From Psychrosphaera aestuarii (lineage in GTDB: Bacteria; Pseudomonadota; Gammaproteobacteria; Enterobacterales; Alteromonadaceae): 64,000 bases of DNA. Position 1 is the first letter of the stretch; each line of letters begins with the position of its first letter. The notes under the pieces were generated by a model. That model did no database searches. It was not told the origin of the DNA and saw nothing but the letters and a program-made list of their open reading frames with translations. Positions 57,285 to 64,000 of this stretch are shown here, piece by piece. The DNA lies in the NCBI RefSeq assembly GCF_017948405.1, contig NZ_CP072844.1, positions 1,984,001 through 2,048,000 of the forward strand, given 5' to 3'. The translations under genes and the position numbers were made by a program.

Positions 57285-58031
57285 ATGATTTCAAAAAAAC
57301 AAGTAAAGCGCATCAAAGCATTATCTACTAAAAAACAACGTCGCCTAAGTCAGGAGTTTTTAGTCCAAGGCGAAAAAAATGTCGTAGAATTATTGAATTC
57401 AGAACTCAATATTGTAGACCTTTTTGCTACTGACACATTTAGTACAAAACATAGTCATTTACTAACCGGTGTTAATGTAACTAACATTGATGCTGAACAA
57501 TTAAGCCAGGTTAGTACGATTACTACTAACCAGGATGCGCTTGCCATTGTGGAGCAACCACGTTTTTCAATGCCTTGCCAATTAAATGGCTTAGTATTGG
57601 CACTAGATGATGTTAATGATCCAGGTAATTTAGGCACTATTATCCGTCTTGCTGATTGGTACGGTGTGTCAGATATATTACTAAGTGAACGCACCGCCGA
57701 TGTATACAACCCCAAAACAATAAGTGCAACAATGGGCGCTTTTACTCGAGTTAAAACTCATAGAGTTGACTTGGTTCATTTCCTATCGAAAGTAACCCAA
57801 CCTATCTTTGGTGCTTTTTTAAATGGCGAAAGCGTTCATTCATGCAAATTTAACACAAACGCTATTATTGTAATGGGCAATGAGTCCCATGGTATTAGTA
57901 ATGAAATAGAAGCTTTAATTAGCCAAAAAGTAACTATTCCATCTTTTGGTGCGTCTGAATCACTCAATGTTGCAATGGCAACCGGTATTATTTTAGATAA
58001 TGCCCGGAGAACACTATCATTTAACCATTAA
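57285..58031 (+). CDS. SpoU/TrmH-family RNA 2'-O-methyltransferase
   Basis: A 248-residue protein of the SPOUT knotted-fold family. The N-terminal RNA-binding part (ISKKQVKRIKALSTKKQRR) is followed by the three SpoU motifs: NDPGNLGTIIRLADWYG, IVMGNESHGIS and SLNVAMATGIILDNARR at the C-terminus. The target base in rRNA or tRNA cannot be told. It is monocistronic or weakly linked to kynA, 67 bases upstream. Confidence 0.88.
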   Translation: MISKKQVKRIKALSTKKQRRLSQEFLVQGEKNVVELLNSELNIVDLFATDTFSTKHSHLLTGVNVTNIDAEQLSQVSTITTNQDALAIVEQPRFSMPCQLNGLVLALDDVNDPGNLGTIIRLADWYGVSDILLSERTADVYNPKTISATMGAFTRVKTHRVDLVHFLSKVTQPIFGAFLNGESVHSCKFNTNAIIVMGNESHGISNEIEALISQKVTIPSFGASESLNVAMATGIILDNARRTLSFNH

Positions 58032-58103
58032 TTTTTGCCAAATACTGATATTCGTCTAACTTTATCTAGAGAGCAGTTCATTTTGTTTATTTAGGATTTT
58101 AAT

Positions 58104-59984
58104 ATGAAAATTAGTATGGGCACGAGTATTAAGCAGAAACTCCTCATCAATGCTGTTTTGGTCGCGTCCGGGATGGTTCTGTTACTTATTCTTTTACTAT
58201 TCTCTAACTACAAAAACGAACAGTTTGCCTCCGCAGTTCAGTATATAGATAACATTAATCGACATATCATGCAGTCAGATATTGAGGAGAAAGTGTTTCT
58301 TCAGTCAAAAGACCTAGCACACCTGGATAATTTTGAGGCTCTGCAAGTTAAAATTGCACAGAATAAAGTTCAATTTATCAGTCTGTTACAAAACGAGTCA
58401 TTTAGCACAGTAGAAATAAACCGCTTTACCCTTGCCCTCGAAGAATACAAAAAACAATTCGAAACACTCGTTGCCTTGCAACAAGTTATTGGATTAAACC
58501 CAAAGGACGGCCTTTATGGTGAACTACGTGCGTCGGTTCACAATATTGAGACGATTCTAAAAGCCCAGGATAATAATGTGCTTTTAGTGGATATGCTTCA
58601 ATTACGCCGTGCTGAAAAAGACTTTATGCTTCGCAACGATATAAAGTATTTAGACAAGTTTAACGACGGAATAGCTAAACTGAGTAAAAATTTAAAGAAT
58701 GAAAACCTCGACGATTCATTAAAAAGCAAAATATCGACATTACTAAGCGACTACCAAGTTAAGTTTAATAACCTAGTAGACGCTCAAACAAAGATTGGTT
58801 TAAATCAAGATGGTGGGGTCAGAAAACAACTTCTTGATGCGAAACAAAAGCTTAAAGTCACTCAGAATGCAATGGAAAGTACAATTACGAAGAATATTGC
58901 TGATGCTCAGTTACAAACTCAATTGTTTGGTTTTATTCTATTCATTATCCTTATAGTAGTAATTATGTCATCCACATTTGTGACGAGCAGAAAGGTACTT
59001 AACCCTATTAATCAAATATCTACTACCATTGATAATGTTAGGCAGAACAATGACTTGACTGGAGACTCTAACTTTGACGGTAATGACGAGGTTTCTGAAA
59101 TGGGTCGCCAGTTCAATTCTTTAATTTTAGACTTTAGAGAATTAATTTTACGGGTCAACAGGGCCGTAAAAACGTTAGATAGTGCAACCACATCCCTTGT
59201 CTCTAATTCGAATGACAATCAAAATTCTTTAGATATTCAATTAAGAGAAACAGAGTCGGTCGCCGCTGCGGTGACGGAAATGGGAGCAACAATTAAAGAA
59301 ATCGTCACGAACACCGAGGATGCAGCTCGAAAAGCATTAAGCAGTAACGAAAATGCCGAACAAGGTTCACAACAAGTAAACATGACGATTGAGAGCATCA
59401 ACTTTTTATCCGATAAGCTAGACACCGCAGTGAATGATGTAAATGCGTTAGCCGAAGAAAGTAAAAACGTAGGTTCTGTGCTTGATGTTATTAGAGGTAT
59501 CGCTGAGCAAACTAACTTACTTGCGTTAAATGCTGCTATTGAAGCCGCTCGAGCTGGCGAACATGGTCGTGGTTTTGCCGTGGTAGCGGACGAAGTAAGA
59601 ACGTTAGCAATGCGTACTCAAGACTCAACAAAAGAAATCGAAACGATAGTTACGTCATTGCAAAATAGAATTAACGATATTGTTAGTGTTATAGATCAAT
59701 GTCAAGAGCAAGGTTCAACATCAACATTACGGGCGTCTGAAGCCGGTGAAAAATTAATTTCAATCACGGAAGATGTAAAATCTATTATGGATATGAATAC
59801 TCAAATTGCCACCGCAATCGAGCAGCAAAGTAAGGTAGCCGAAGAGGTAAATCAAAACGTAGTGGCGATTCGTGATGTTGCCGATAACTCGTTTCAACGC
59901 GCTAAGGAAAATGCGGCAAGTAGTGAAGATATTTCAAAGCAGGCTATTATCTTGCATTCATTTATTGATAAATACAAAGTTTAG
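58104..59984 (+). CDS. Methyl-accepting chemotaxis protein with HBM-type sensor
   Basis: A 626-residue receptor with transmembrane helix 1 (about 13-33), a periplasmic all-helical sensor of about 240 residues, transmembrane helix 2 (about 273-295), a HAMP domain ([11 protein letters not shown] start) and the cytoplasmic signalling domain with the hairpin tip [28 protein letters not shown] (about 467-494). In the sensor, [13 protein letters not shown] and [11 protein letters not shown] resemble the helical bimodular (HBM) ligand-binding domain, which in characterised cases binds organic acids. There is no chemotaxis gene nearby. Confidence 0.92.
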   Translation: MKISMGTSIKQKLLINAVLVASGMVLLLILLLFSNYKNEQFASAVQYIDNINRHIMQSDIEEKVFLQSKDLAHLDNFEALQVKIAQNKVQFISLLQNESFSTVEINRFTLALEEYKKQFETLVALQQVIGLNPKDGLYGELRASVHNIETILKAQDNNVLLVDMLQLRRAEKDFMLRNDIKYLDKFNDGIAKLSKNLKNENLDDSLKSKISTLLSDYQVKFNNLVDAQTKIGLNQDGGVRKQLLDAKQKLKVTQNAMESTITKNIADAQLQTQLFGFILFIILIVVIMSSTFVTSRKVLNPINQISTTIDNVRQNNDLTGDSNFDGNDEVSEMGRQFNSLILDFRELILRVNRAVKTLDSATTSLVSNSNDNQNSLDIQLRETESVAAAVTEMGATIKEIVTNTEDAARKALSSNENAEQGSQQVNMTIESINFLSDKLDTAVNDVNALAEESKNVGSVLDVIRGIAEQTNLLALNAAIEAARAGEHGRGFAVVADEVRTLAMRTQDSTKEIETIVTSLQNRINDIVSVIDQCQEQGSTSTLRASEAGEKLISITEDVKSIMDMNTQIATAIEQQSKVAEEVNQNVVAIRDVADNSFQRAKENAASSEDISKQAIILHSFIDKYKV

Positions 59985-60001
59985 CCTGCTGTTTTAATTG
60001 C

Positions 60002-60871
60002 TTATCTAAACGCTTCTAGTCTTGCCAATAGGCTAGAAGTATCCCATCGTTGTCCGCCAAGCGCTTGCACTTCAGAATAGAACTGATCAACTAGCGCTGT
60101 GAGCGGTAATTGTGAGCCATTGCGTCTAGCTTCATCAAGAGCAATGCCTAAATCTTTCCTCATCCAGTCCACAGCAAAACCAAAGTCATACTCACCTTTC
60201 CACATAGTTTCATGACGATTATCCATTTGCCAGCTCCCAGCAGCTCCTTTTGATATTGCTTCGACAACATCAACCCCATTTAAACCTGCTGAGCGAGCAA
60301 AGTGTAAACCTTCCGCAATGCCTTGCACCACACCTGCAATGCAAATTTGGTTAACCATTTTTGTTAATTGTCCAGCGCCTGATTCACCCATCAATTTGGT
60401 AAATTTTGCAAAGCTTTTTATAACTGGCTCTACTTTTGTAAAGCTCTCTGAATTACCTCCAGCCATAACCGTTAGCTGGCCATTTTCTGCCCCCGCTTGA
60501 CCGCCTGAAACCGGCGCATCTATAAATGACAAACCCTTTGCCAAACAAACAGAAGACAATTCTCTTGCGATATCAGCGGAAGTTGTTGTGTGATCGACAA
60601 TAACACAACCTGGTTTTGTGCCAGCTAAAACTCCCTCTTCGCCAGACATGACCTCCTTGAGATCGGCATCGTTGCCAACACAAATAAACACAATACTCGA
60701 ATCTTGTACTGCTAGTTTGGGCGTTGACTTATATTCGCCTTTAAACTTTTCGGCCCATGCCTCAGCTTTTGATTCAGTGCGGTTATAAACAGTTACATCA
60801 TGTCCTGCTTTTACTAAATGCCCTGCCATTGGAAAGCCCATTACACCCAAGCCTATAAAACTAACCTTCAT
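60002..60871 (-). CDS. Beta-hydroxyacid dehydrogenase (GarR/3-hydroxyisobutyrate dehydrogenase family)
   Basis: A 289-residue NAD(P)-dependent reductase related to tartronate semialdehyde reductase and MmsB. It has GLGVMGFPMAGHLVKAGHDVTVYNRT (residues about 7-32, given as one motif region), DAPVSGGQAGAENGQLTVMAGG and the catalytic Lys in GAGQLTKMVNQ. The NRT after the Rossmann fold suggests NADPH preference. It is the second family member in the window; the other (mmsB) sits in the valine operon. It is third in the lysC transcript, 13 bases after the deacylase gene. Confidence 0.86.
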   Translation of the reverse strand: MKVSFIGLGVMGFPMAGHLVKAGHDVTVYNRTESKAEAWAEKFKGEYKSTPKLAVQDSSIVFICVGNDADLKEVMSGEEGVLAGTKPGCVIVDHTTTSADIARELSSVCLAKGLSFIDAPVSGGQAGAENGQLTVMAGGNSESFTKVEPVIKSFAKFTKLMGESGAGQLTKMVNQICIAGVVQGIAEGLHFARSAGLNGVDVVEAISKGAAGSWQMDNRHETMWKGEYDFGFAVDWMRKDLGIALDEARRNGSQLPLTALVDQFYSEVQALGGQRWDTSSLLARLEAFR

Positions 60872-60883
60872 AAAGTTAACCTT

Positions 60884-62005
60884 CTAATTTTCGTCAACCG
60901 CAATTTTGTAAAGTTGTGTCCCAACTTGGACTGCGGCTGATGGATAATGAAGTATGACAATACCGGAGCTTGGCGCAGTTATATTAACTAAGCCTAAGTC
61001 ACTATCAAACTCCAAAGAATTTAATACTCGAGCGATCGTCTGCCCTTGCAAAACACGGTCACCCGCTTTAGCTAAATACTCTACCATGCCTGCATGTTTT
61101 GAAAATAGCGTTTTGTAATTTGTTAATGGCGTAACCGTTATTGCTTTTTTGACAATGCCTGGCCCACCGGCAACCAACTGTTGTGATCTCATATAATTAA
61201 CAATACCAGCCATATCATCAAAAGCTTGCGTTAAACAGATATTCTCTTGAGAGCCAAGCTCAACTGTGAACGCCTTTACTCTATAGTTAAACTCGATTCC
61301 ATATTCTTTCAACGTATTGCCTAAGTCTATCCAAGGCGTAAAACTGGCCTCATCCAATGCACCTGCGAAACTAGGTGGAATAGAAATAATATTTTCGATA
61401 TTAAAATGTAACGCATCATCAATTAAAAAGTCTGGACTATATATATGTCTGGTTGATGATGGCCCTGTATGGAGGTCGATAACATAGTCGGCATTGGCGG
61501 CCAATAACTGTAGCTTATAATTAAGGTATTGAGCCGTATTTACTCCCCACTCACTATTAATCGAATGTACAATTGATTCTTTTAAGTATTGTCTAAATTT
61601 ACTTCGCAGGTCTAGCGACGAATACTCGCCAGCCACTAATTCTTTAATTTTAAGTGACGAAATAAACTGTTTCGCTATATTTTTATGATAATAATAAAAA
61701 CGGTTCCAATTGTTCCCCGTTGTTGCATCAAAACGCCCTTGTAGATACTCTCCTGCTCTTTGCGTGCGTCCAAAAGGATTGCAGTTTGGCACTAAAATAA
61801 AATTGGCTTGCAATTTCAATTTAGGTAGCATCTTTATTAGTTGGTAGATAACAGCGCTACCCTGCATTTCGGCGGCGTGAACAGCACTCTGAATATAAAC
61901 CGTCGGGTTTTCATTACTGCCACTGTCTATATGGTATACAGGAATACCAATCTCTTGACCGGCTATATCCTGATTTAGTGTAAGCAGCTCTTTAGTCATC
62001 TTCAT
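60884..62005 (-). CDS. Zinc deacylase, succinylglutamate desuccinylase/aspartoacylase family
   Basis: A 373-residue M14-like metallohydrolase with zinc ligands in HAAEMQGS (His and Glu) and a third His in YVIDLHTGPSS, NWNRFYY and PNCNPFGRTQR, then a C-terminal beta domain with a lipoyl/biotinyl-like GDRVLQGQTIARVL segment. Relatives remove acyl groups from amino acids. Substrate is unknown. It lies 12 bases downstream of lysC, so it is likely in the lysine-riboswitch operon. The start at 62005 is the first ATG, with GAAGG upstream. Confidence 0.82.
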   Translation of the reverse strand: MKMTKELLTLNQDIAGQEIGIPVYHIDSGSNENPTVYIQSAVHAAEMQGSAVIYQLIKMLPKLKLQANFILVPNCNPFGRTQRAGEYLQGRFDATTGNNWNRFYYYHKNIAKQFISSLKIKELVAGEYSSLDLRSKFRQYLKESIVHSINSEWGVNTAQYLNYKLQLLAANADYVIDLHTGPSSTRHIYSPDFLIDDALHFNIENIISIPPSFAGALDEASFTPWIDLGNTLKEYGIEFNYRVKAFTVELGSQENICLTQAFDDMAGIVNYMRSQQLVAGGPGIVKKAITVTPLTNYKTLFSKHAGMVEYLAKAGDRVLQGQTIARVLNSLEFDSDLGLVNITAPSSGIVILHYPSAAVQVGTQLYKIAVDEN

Positions 62006-62017
62006 TTTAAACAACCT

Positions 62018-63400
62018 TCATCCAAATATCTGATCATGAATACTTGCTACAATCTCTTTGGCATCACTTTGCTTAACCAAAAAACAAATATTATGCTTAC
62101 TCGCACCATGGCAGATCATTCTTATTTTGTGTTTACTCAAAGAGCTAAATAAATGGCCGGTGGTGGATTGACTATCATGTTGCGCAGTATGATTTCCAAT
62201 AACAGCGATCAGCGATAGTTGTTTTTCGATAGCTACACCACAAAAATCCTCTAATTCAATAATGCAGGCGTGAGGTAGAATATTTTCGTTTTCGTCACTA
62301 CCGTTTACGTTATCTAATGTCAAAGCAACGGAAATTTCTGACGTTGTTATTAAATCTACAGACAATTCATACTTTGCCAAAATTGCAAAAACACGTGCTA
62401 AAAAACCACTCGCCAATAACATATTAGGGCTTGTTAAGGTTACCAATGTTTGGTTTTCACGTAATGCAATTGCCCGTATACCCGAGGTCGATATTTGATT
62501 TGTTAATTTAGTTCCTCCGGCTTCTGGAGATTGACTCGAACCAACAAAGACATCGATTTGGGCACGTATAGCAGGGAGTAATGTTGCCGGGTGTAATACT
62601 TTTGCTCCAAATGTCGCAAGTTCGGCGGCCTCATTAAAGCTAATAGTTTTGATTGGTTTTGCATTAGTCACAATTCTCGGGTCTGACGAGTATATTCCCG
62701 CGACATCTGTCCATATTTGCAATGTATCTGCACTTACCGCTTCGGCCAATAGTGCCGCCGAAAAGTCGGAACCGCCGCGGCCGAGTGTGGTTGTATTACC
62801 AAATTGATCTTGGCCTACAAAGCCCTGTGTAACATACAGATTGTCAGCCAAATGCGGCGACAATTTCACGTCTGTATTTGCCTTTATGGCTTGTAAGTCT
62901 GGTCTAGCGTGACTGAAACGACTATCTGTCGCAATAATTTCTCGAGCATCAATACACGATATTTTTACACTAGTTGACTTTGTATTTGCTTGCTCAATCA
63001 GTATTTTAGTGAATATATAACTTGAAAGTCTTTCTCCAAAGGCAAGAATTTCATCTGCTAGCTTTAGGCTATATTGCACTTGGATTTCTTTTGCTAAGTC
63101 TTTAAGTAAGTCCAATTGGTTATCGATATACAATCTGCTTTCGAGCTTATCCGATAACGGTTCAATTATTGAATATTGAACCTGTCTAATATCAGCAATT
63201 AACTGATTTGATTGACTTACGCTTGTTTCACGTGATGCGAGCTCTACGAGCATATTAGTTACACCTGCTGACGCAGAAACAACAACCACTCTGATAGACG
63301 GATTATAAAGCACAATATCTGCGCAGCGTAACATTGCTGCATGATCTTTAAGGCTAGTTCCGCCAAACTTGGCAACAGTTAAAGGTAGGTTTAATGACAT
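62018..63400 (-). CDS. lysC: Lysine-sensitive aspartate kinase III
   Basis: LysC phosphorylates aspartate, the first step of the lysine, methionine and threonine pathway. The 460-residue protein begins MSLNLPLTVAKFGGTSLKDHAAM, with KFGGTS at about residue 11, FGERLSSYI, the GRGGSDFSAALLAEA motif, and two C-terminal ACT domains for lysine feedback (LASGFLARVFAILAKYELSVDLITTSEISVALTLD region). It is a monofunctional kinase, not fused to homoserine dehydrogenase. A lysine riboswitch lies upstream, and a hairpin covers its ribosome site. Confidence 0.95.
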   Translation of the reverse strand: MSLNLPLTVAKFGGTSLKDHAAMLRCADIVLYNPSIRVVVVSASAGVTNMLVELASRETSVSQSNQLIADIRQVQYSIIEPLSDKLESRLYIDNQLDLLKDLAKEIQVQYSLKLADEILAFGERLSSYIFTKILIEQANTKSTSVKISCIDAREIIATDSRFSHARPDLQAIKANTDVKLSPHLADNLYVTQGFVGQDQFGNTTTLGRGGSDFSAALLAEAVSADTLQIWTDVAGIYSSDPRIVTNAKPIKTISFNEAAELATFGAKVLHPATLLPAIRAQIDVFVGSSQSPEAGGTKLTNQISTSGIRAIALRENQTLVTLTSPNMLLASGFLARVFAILAKYELSVDLITTSEISVALTLDNVNGSDENENILPHACIIELEDFCGVAIEKQLSLIAVIGNHTAQHDSQSTTGHLFSSLSKHKIRMICHGASKHNICFLVKQSDAKEIVASIHDQIFG

Positions 63401-63405
63401 ACAAT

Positions 63406-63432
63406 TCCCAAATCTAAAAATAAGTTTTGGGG
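63406..63432 (-). promoter_or_regulatory. Hairpin covering the lysC ribosome-binding site
   Basis: On the minus strand CCCAAA, a loop of about 13 bases and TTTGGG form a stem that contains the GGGA ribosome site of lysC, six bases before its ATG. It is a candidate expression platform that blocks translation when the riboswitch binds lysine. Confidence 0.5.
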
Positions 63433-63481
63433 AGGGATCAGGCACAATAAGAGGATAAGTGAAACACTAGTGACTTACTGG

Positions 63482-63650
63482 CCAGAAGCGCTCCACCATT
63501 TCGGTGACAACCGCTAGAAATCAATCTAAACGGCCGAACAACCCTCTTCTCAATAAGTGTTGTCCTCGGCGATATTTCCCTCATAAGTATTCATTAAGGT
63601 TGAGACCTCTCCTACTTATTACCTAAACACCGCACCTCTTCTGACGTTGC
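63482..63650 (-). promoter_or_regulatory. Lysine riboswitch (L box)
   Basis: On the minus strand the leader holds AGAAGAGGTGCGG, later GAGGGAAATATCGCCGAGG, and TGTCACCGAAATGGTGGAGCG followed by CTTCTGGC, all hallmarks of the lysine aptamer. The 5' GTCAGAAG and 3' CTTCTGGC pair as helix P1. It precedes lysC by about 80 bases and should lower lysC expression when lysine is plentiful. Confidence 0.92.
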
Positions 63651-63789
63651 TTTATGCAACATATCGAACTTTGTCGACGGCGCCACTTTAATAAACTTTA
63701 GAGTAAAAAGTCAAATTAAATTAGGTAGATATTTTTCTGCCTTTTGGCACCCGTTCAACAGAATTTTATTTATACAGTTTTAGTCTATT
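63651..63789. other. Gap between the lysine riboswitch and the ketoacyl synthase gene
   Basis: About 140 AT-rich bases. It must contain the lysC promoter on the minus strand. I see no clear -10/-35 pair and no strong terminator for the ketoacyl synthase gene. Confidence 0.35.
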
Positions 63790-63999
63790 TTAAACGCACT
63801 CTAAGCTAATACAGCCAACTGAATAACCAGCACCAAAGCTACACAAAATGCCTTTATCACCAGTAACAAAATCATCTTTATATTTGTGTAATGCCACTAT
63901 CGAACCTGCTGATGCCGTGTTTGCATATTCATCTAAAACTAATGGTGCGTCTAAAAACTCAGGCTCTCTGCCAAGTAATTTTTTAGCGGCAAACAGATT
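63790..63999 (-). CDS. 3-Oxoacyl-ACP synthase III family protein, C-terminal end (partial)
   Basis: The last 69 residues of a gene that enters from the window edge on the minus strand. NTASAGSIVALHKYK carries the catalytic Asn of the FabH family, and GILCSFGAGYSVG is its C-terminal loop. It may be fabH itself or a paralogue; the peptide ends ISLECV. It is not in the same transcript as lysC with certainty, although it reads in the same direction. Confidence 0.82.
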   Translation of the reverse strand, partial: NLFAAKKLLGREPEFLDAPLVLDEYANTASAGSIVALHKYKDDFVTGDKGILCSFGAGYSVGCISLECV

Positions 64000-64000
64000 C

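Overview
The window is a chromosomal segment of a low-GC marine-type gammaproteobacterium. Gene content and order (CysB, LptE/LolA, a gammaproteobacterial rRNA operon with Ile and Ala tRNAs in the spacer, E. coli-like blocks around ftsK and clpA, a valine-degradation operon with an AraC-type regulator) point to the order Alteromonadales, perhaps Colwelliaceae or a relative. The family is inferred from style and synteny, because no database search was possible. I see no insertion sequence, prophage, CRISPR array or foreign-looking island. Nearly all of it is core genome.

Layout. 1-9.1 kb: tail of a NupC-type nucleoside transporter, cysB, a membrane coiled-coil protein overlapping a GNAT acetyltransferase, etfBA, an acyl-CoA thioesterase, a YafS-like methyltransferase, gloB, mltD and an unrecognised secreted protein. 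9.1-18.4 kb: a long Lon-like protease, leuS-lptE-holA-nadD, a DUF3301 protein and serS. 18.4-24.3 kb (minus strand): lrp, then ftsK-lolA-rarA-crcB-serS. 24.4-32.5 kb: ald, an orphan solute-binding protein, trxB-aat-bpt-infA, clpA-clpS and a cspD-like gene. Together 17-32 kb keeps the E. coli order clpA/clpS/cspD-infA-aat-trxB-lrp-ftsK-lolA-rarA-serS with local insertions (ald, solute-binding protein, bpt, crcB) and without cydDC. 32.5-41.3 kb: PilZ protein and single-domain response regulator, an outer-membrane barrel, hrpA, a CBS protein, a LysE exporter and sbcB. 41.3-47.3 kb (minus strand): rRNA operon 16S-tRNA-Ile-tRNA-Ala-23S-5S-5S with two tandem promoters and boxA elements. 47.5-54.2 kb: valine degradation operon (mmsA, acyl-CoA dehydrogenase, enoyl-CoA hydratase, 3-hydroxyisobutyryl-CoA hydrolase, mmsB) and a divergent AraC regulator. 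54.3-60 kb: phoBR, tryptophan 2,3-dioxygenase, a SpoU rRNA/tRNA methyltransferase and a chemoreceptor. 60-64 kb (minus strand): a lysine riboswitch driving lysC, a zinc deacylase and a beta-hydroxyacid dehydrogenase, then the 3' end of a ketoacyl-ACP synthase III gene.

How the parts work together. The valine operon supplies the acyl-CoA steps and etfBA takes electrons from its acyl-CoA dehydrogenase; a palindrome in the etfB promoter resembles the operators of branched-chain catabolism regulators. aat, bpt, clpS and clpA make a nearly complete bacterial N-degron pathway within 5 kb. lrp and ald are divergent around an Lrp-box-like palindrome. I did not find a clearly undescribed system. The best leads are regulatory and small-scale: two 5S genes with covarying helices, the lysine-riboswitch operon with unexpected downstream genes, the etfB operator, a 40-bp AT-rich palindrome, and a few conserved-looking proteins of unknown role.
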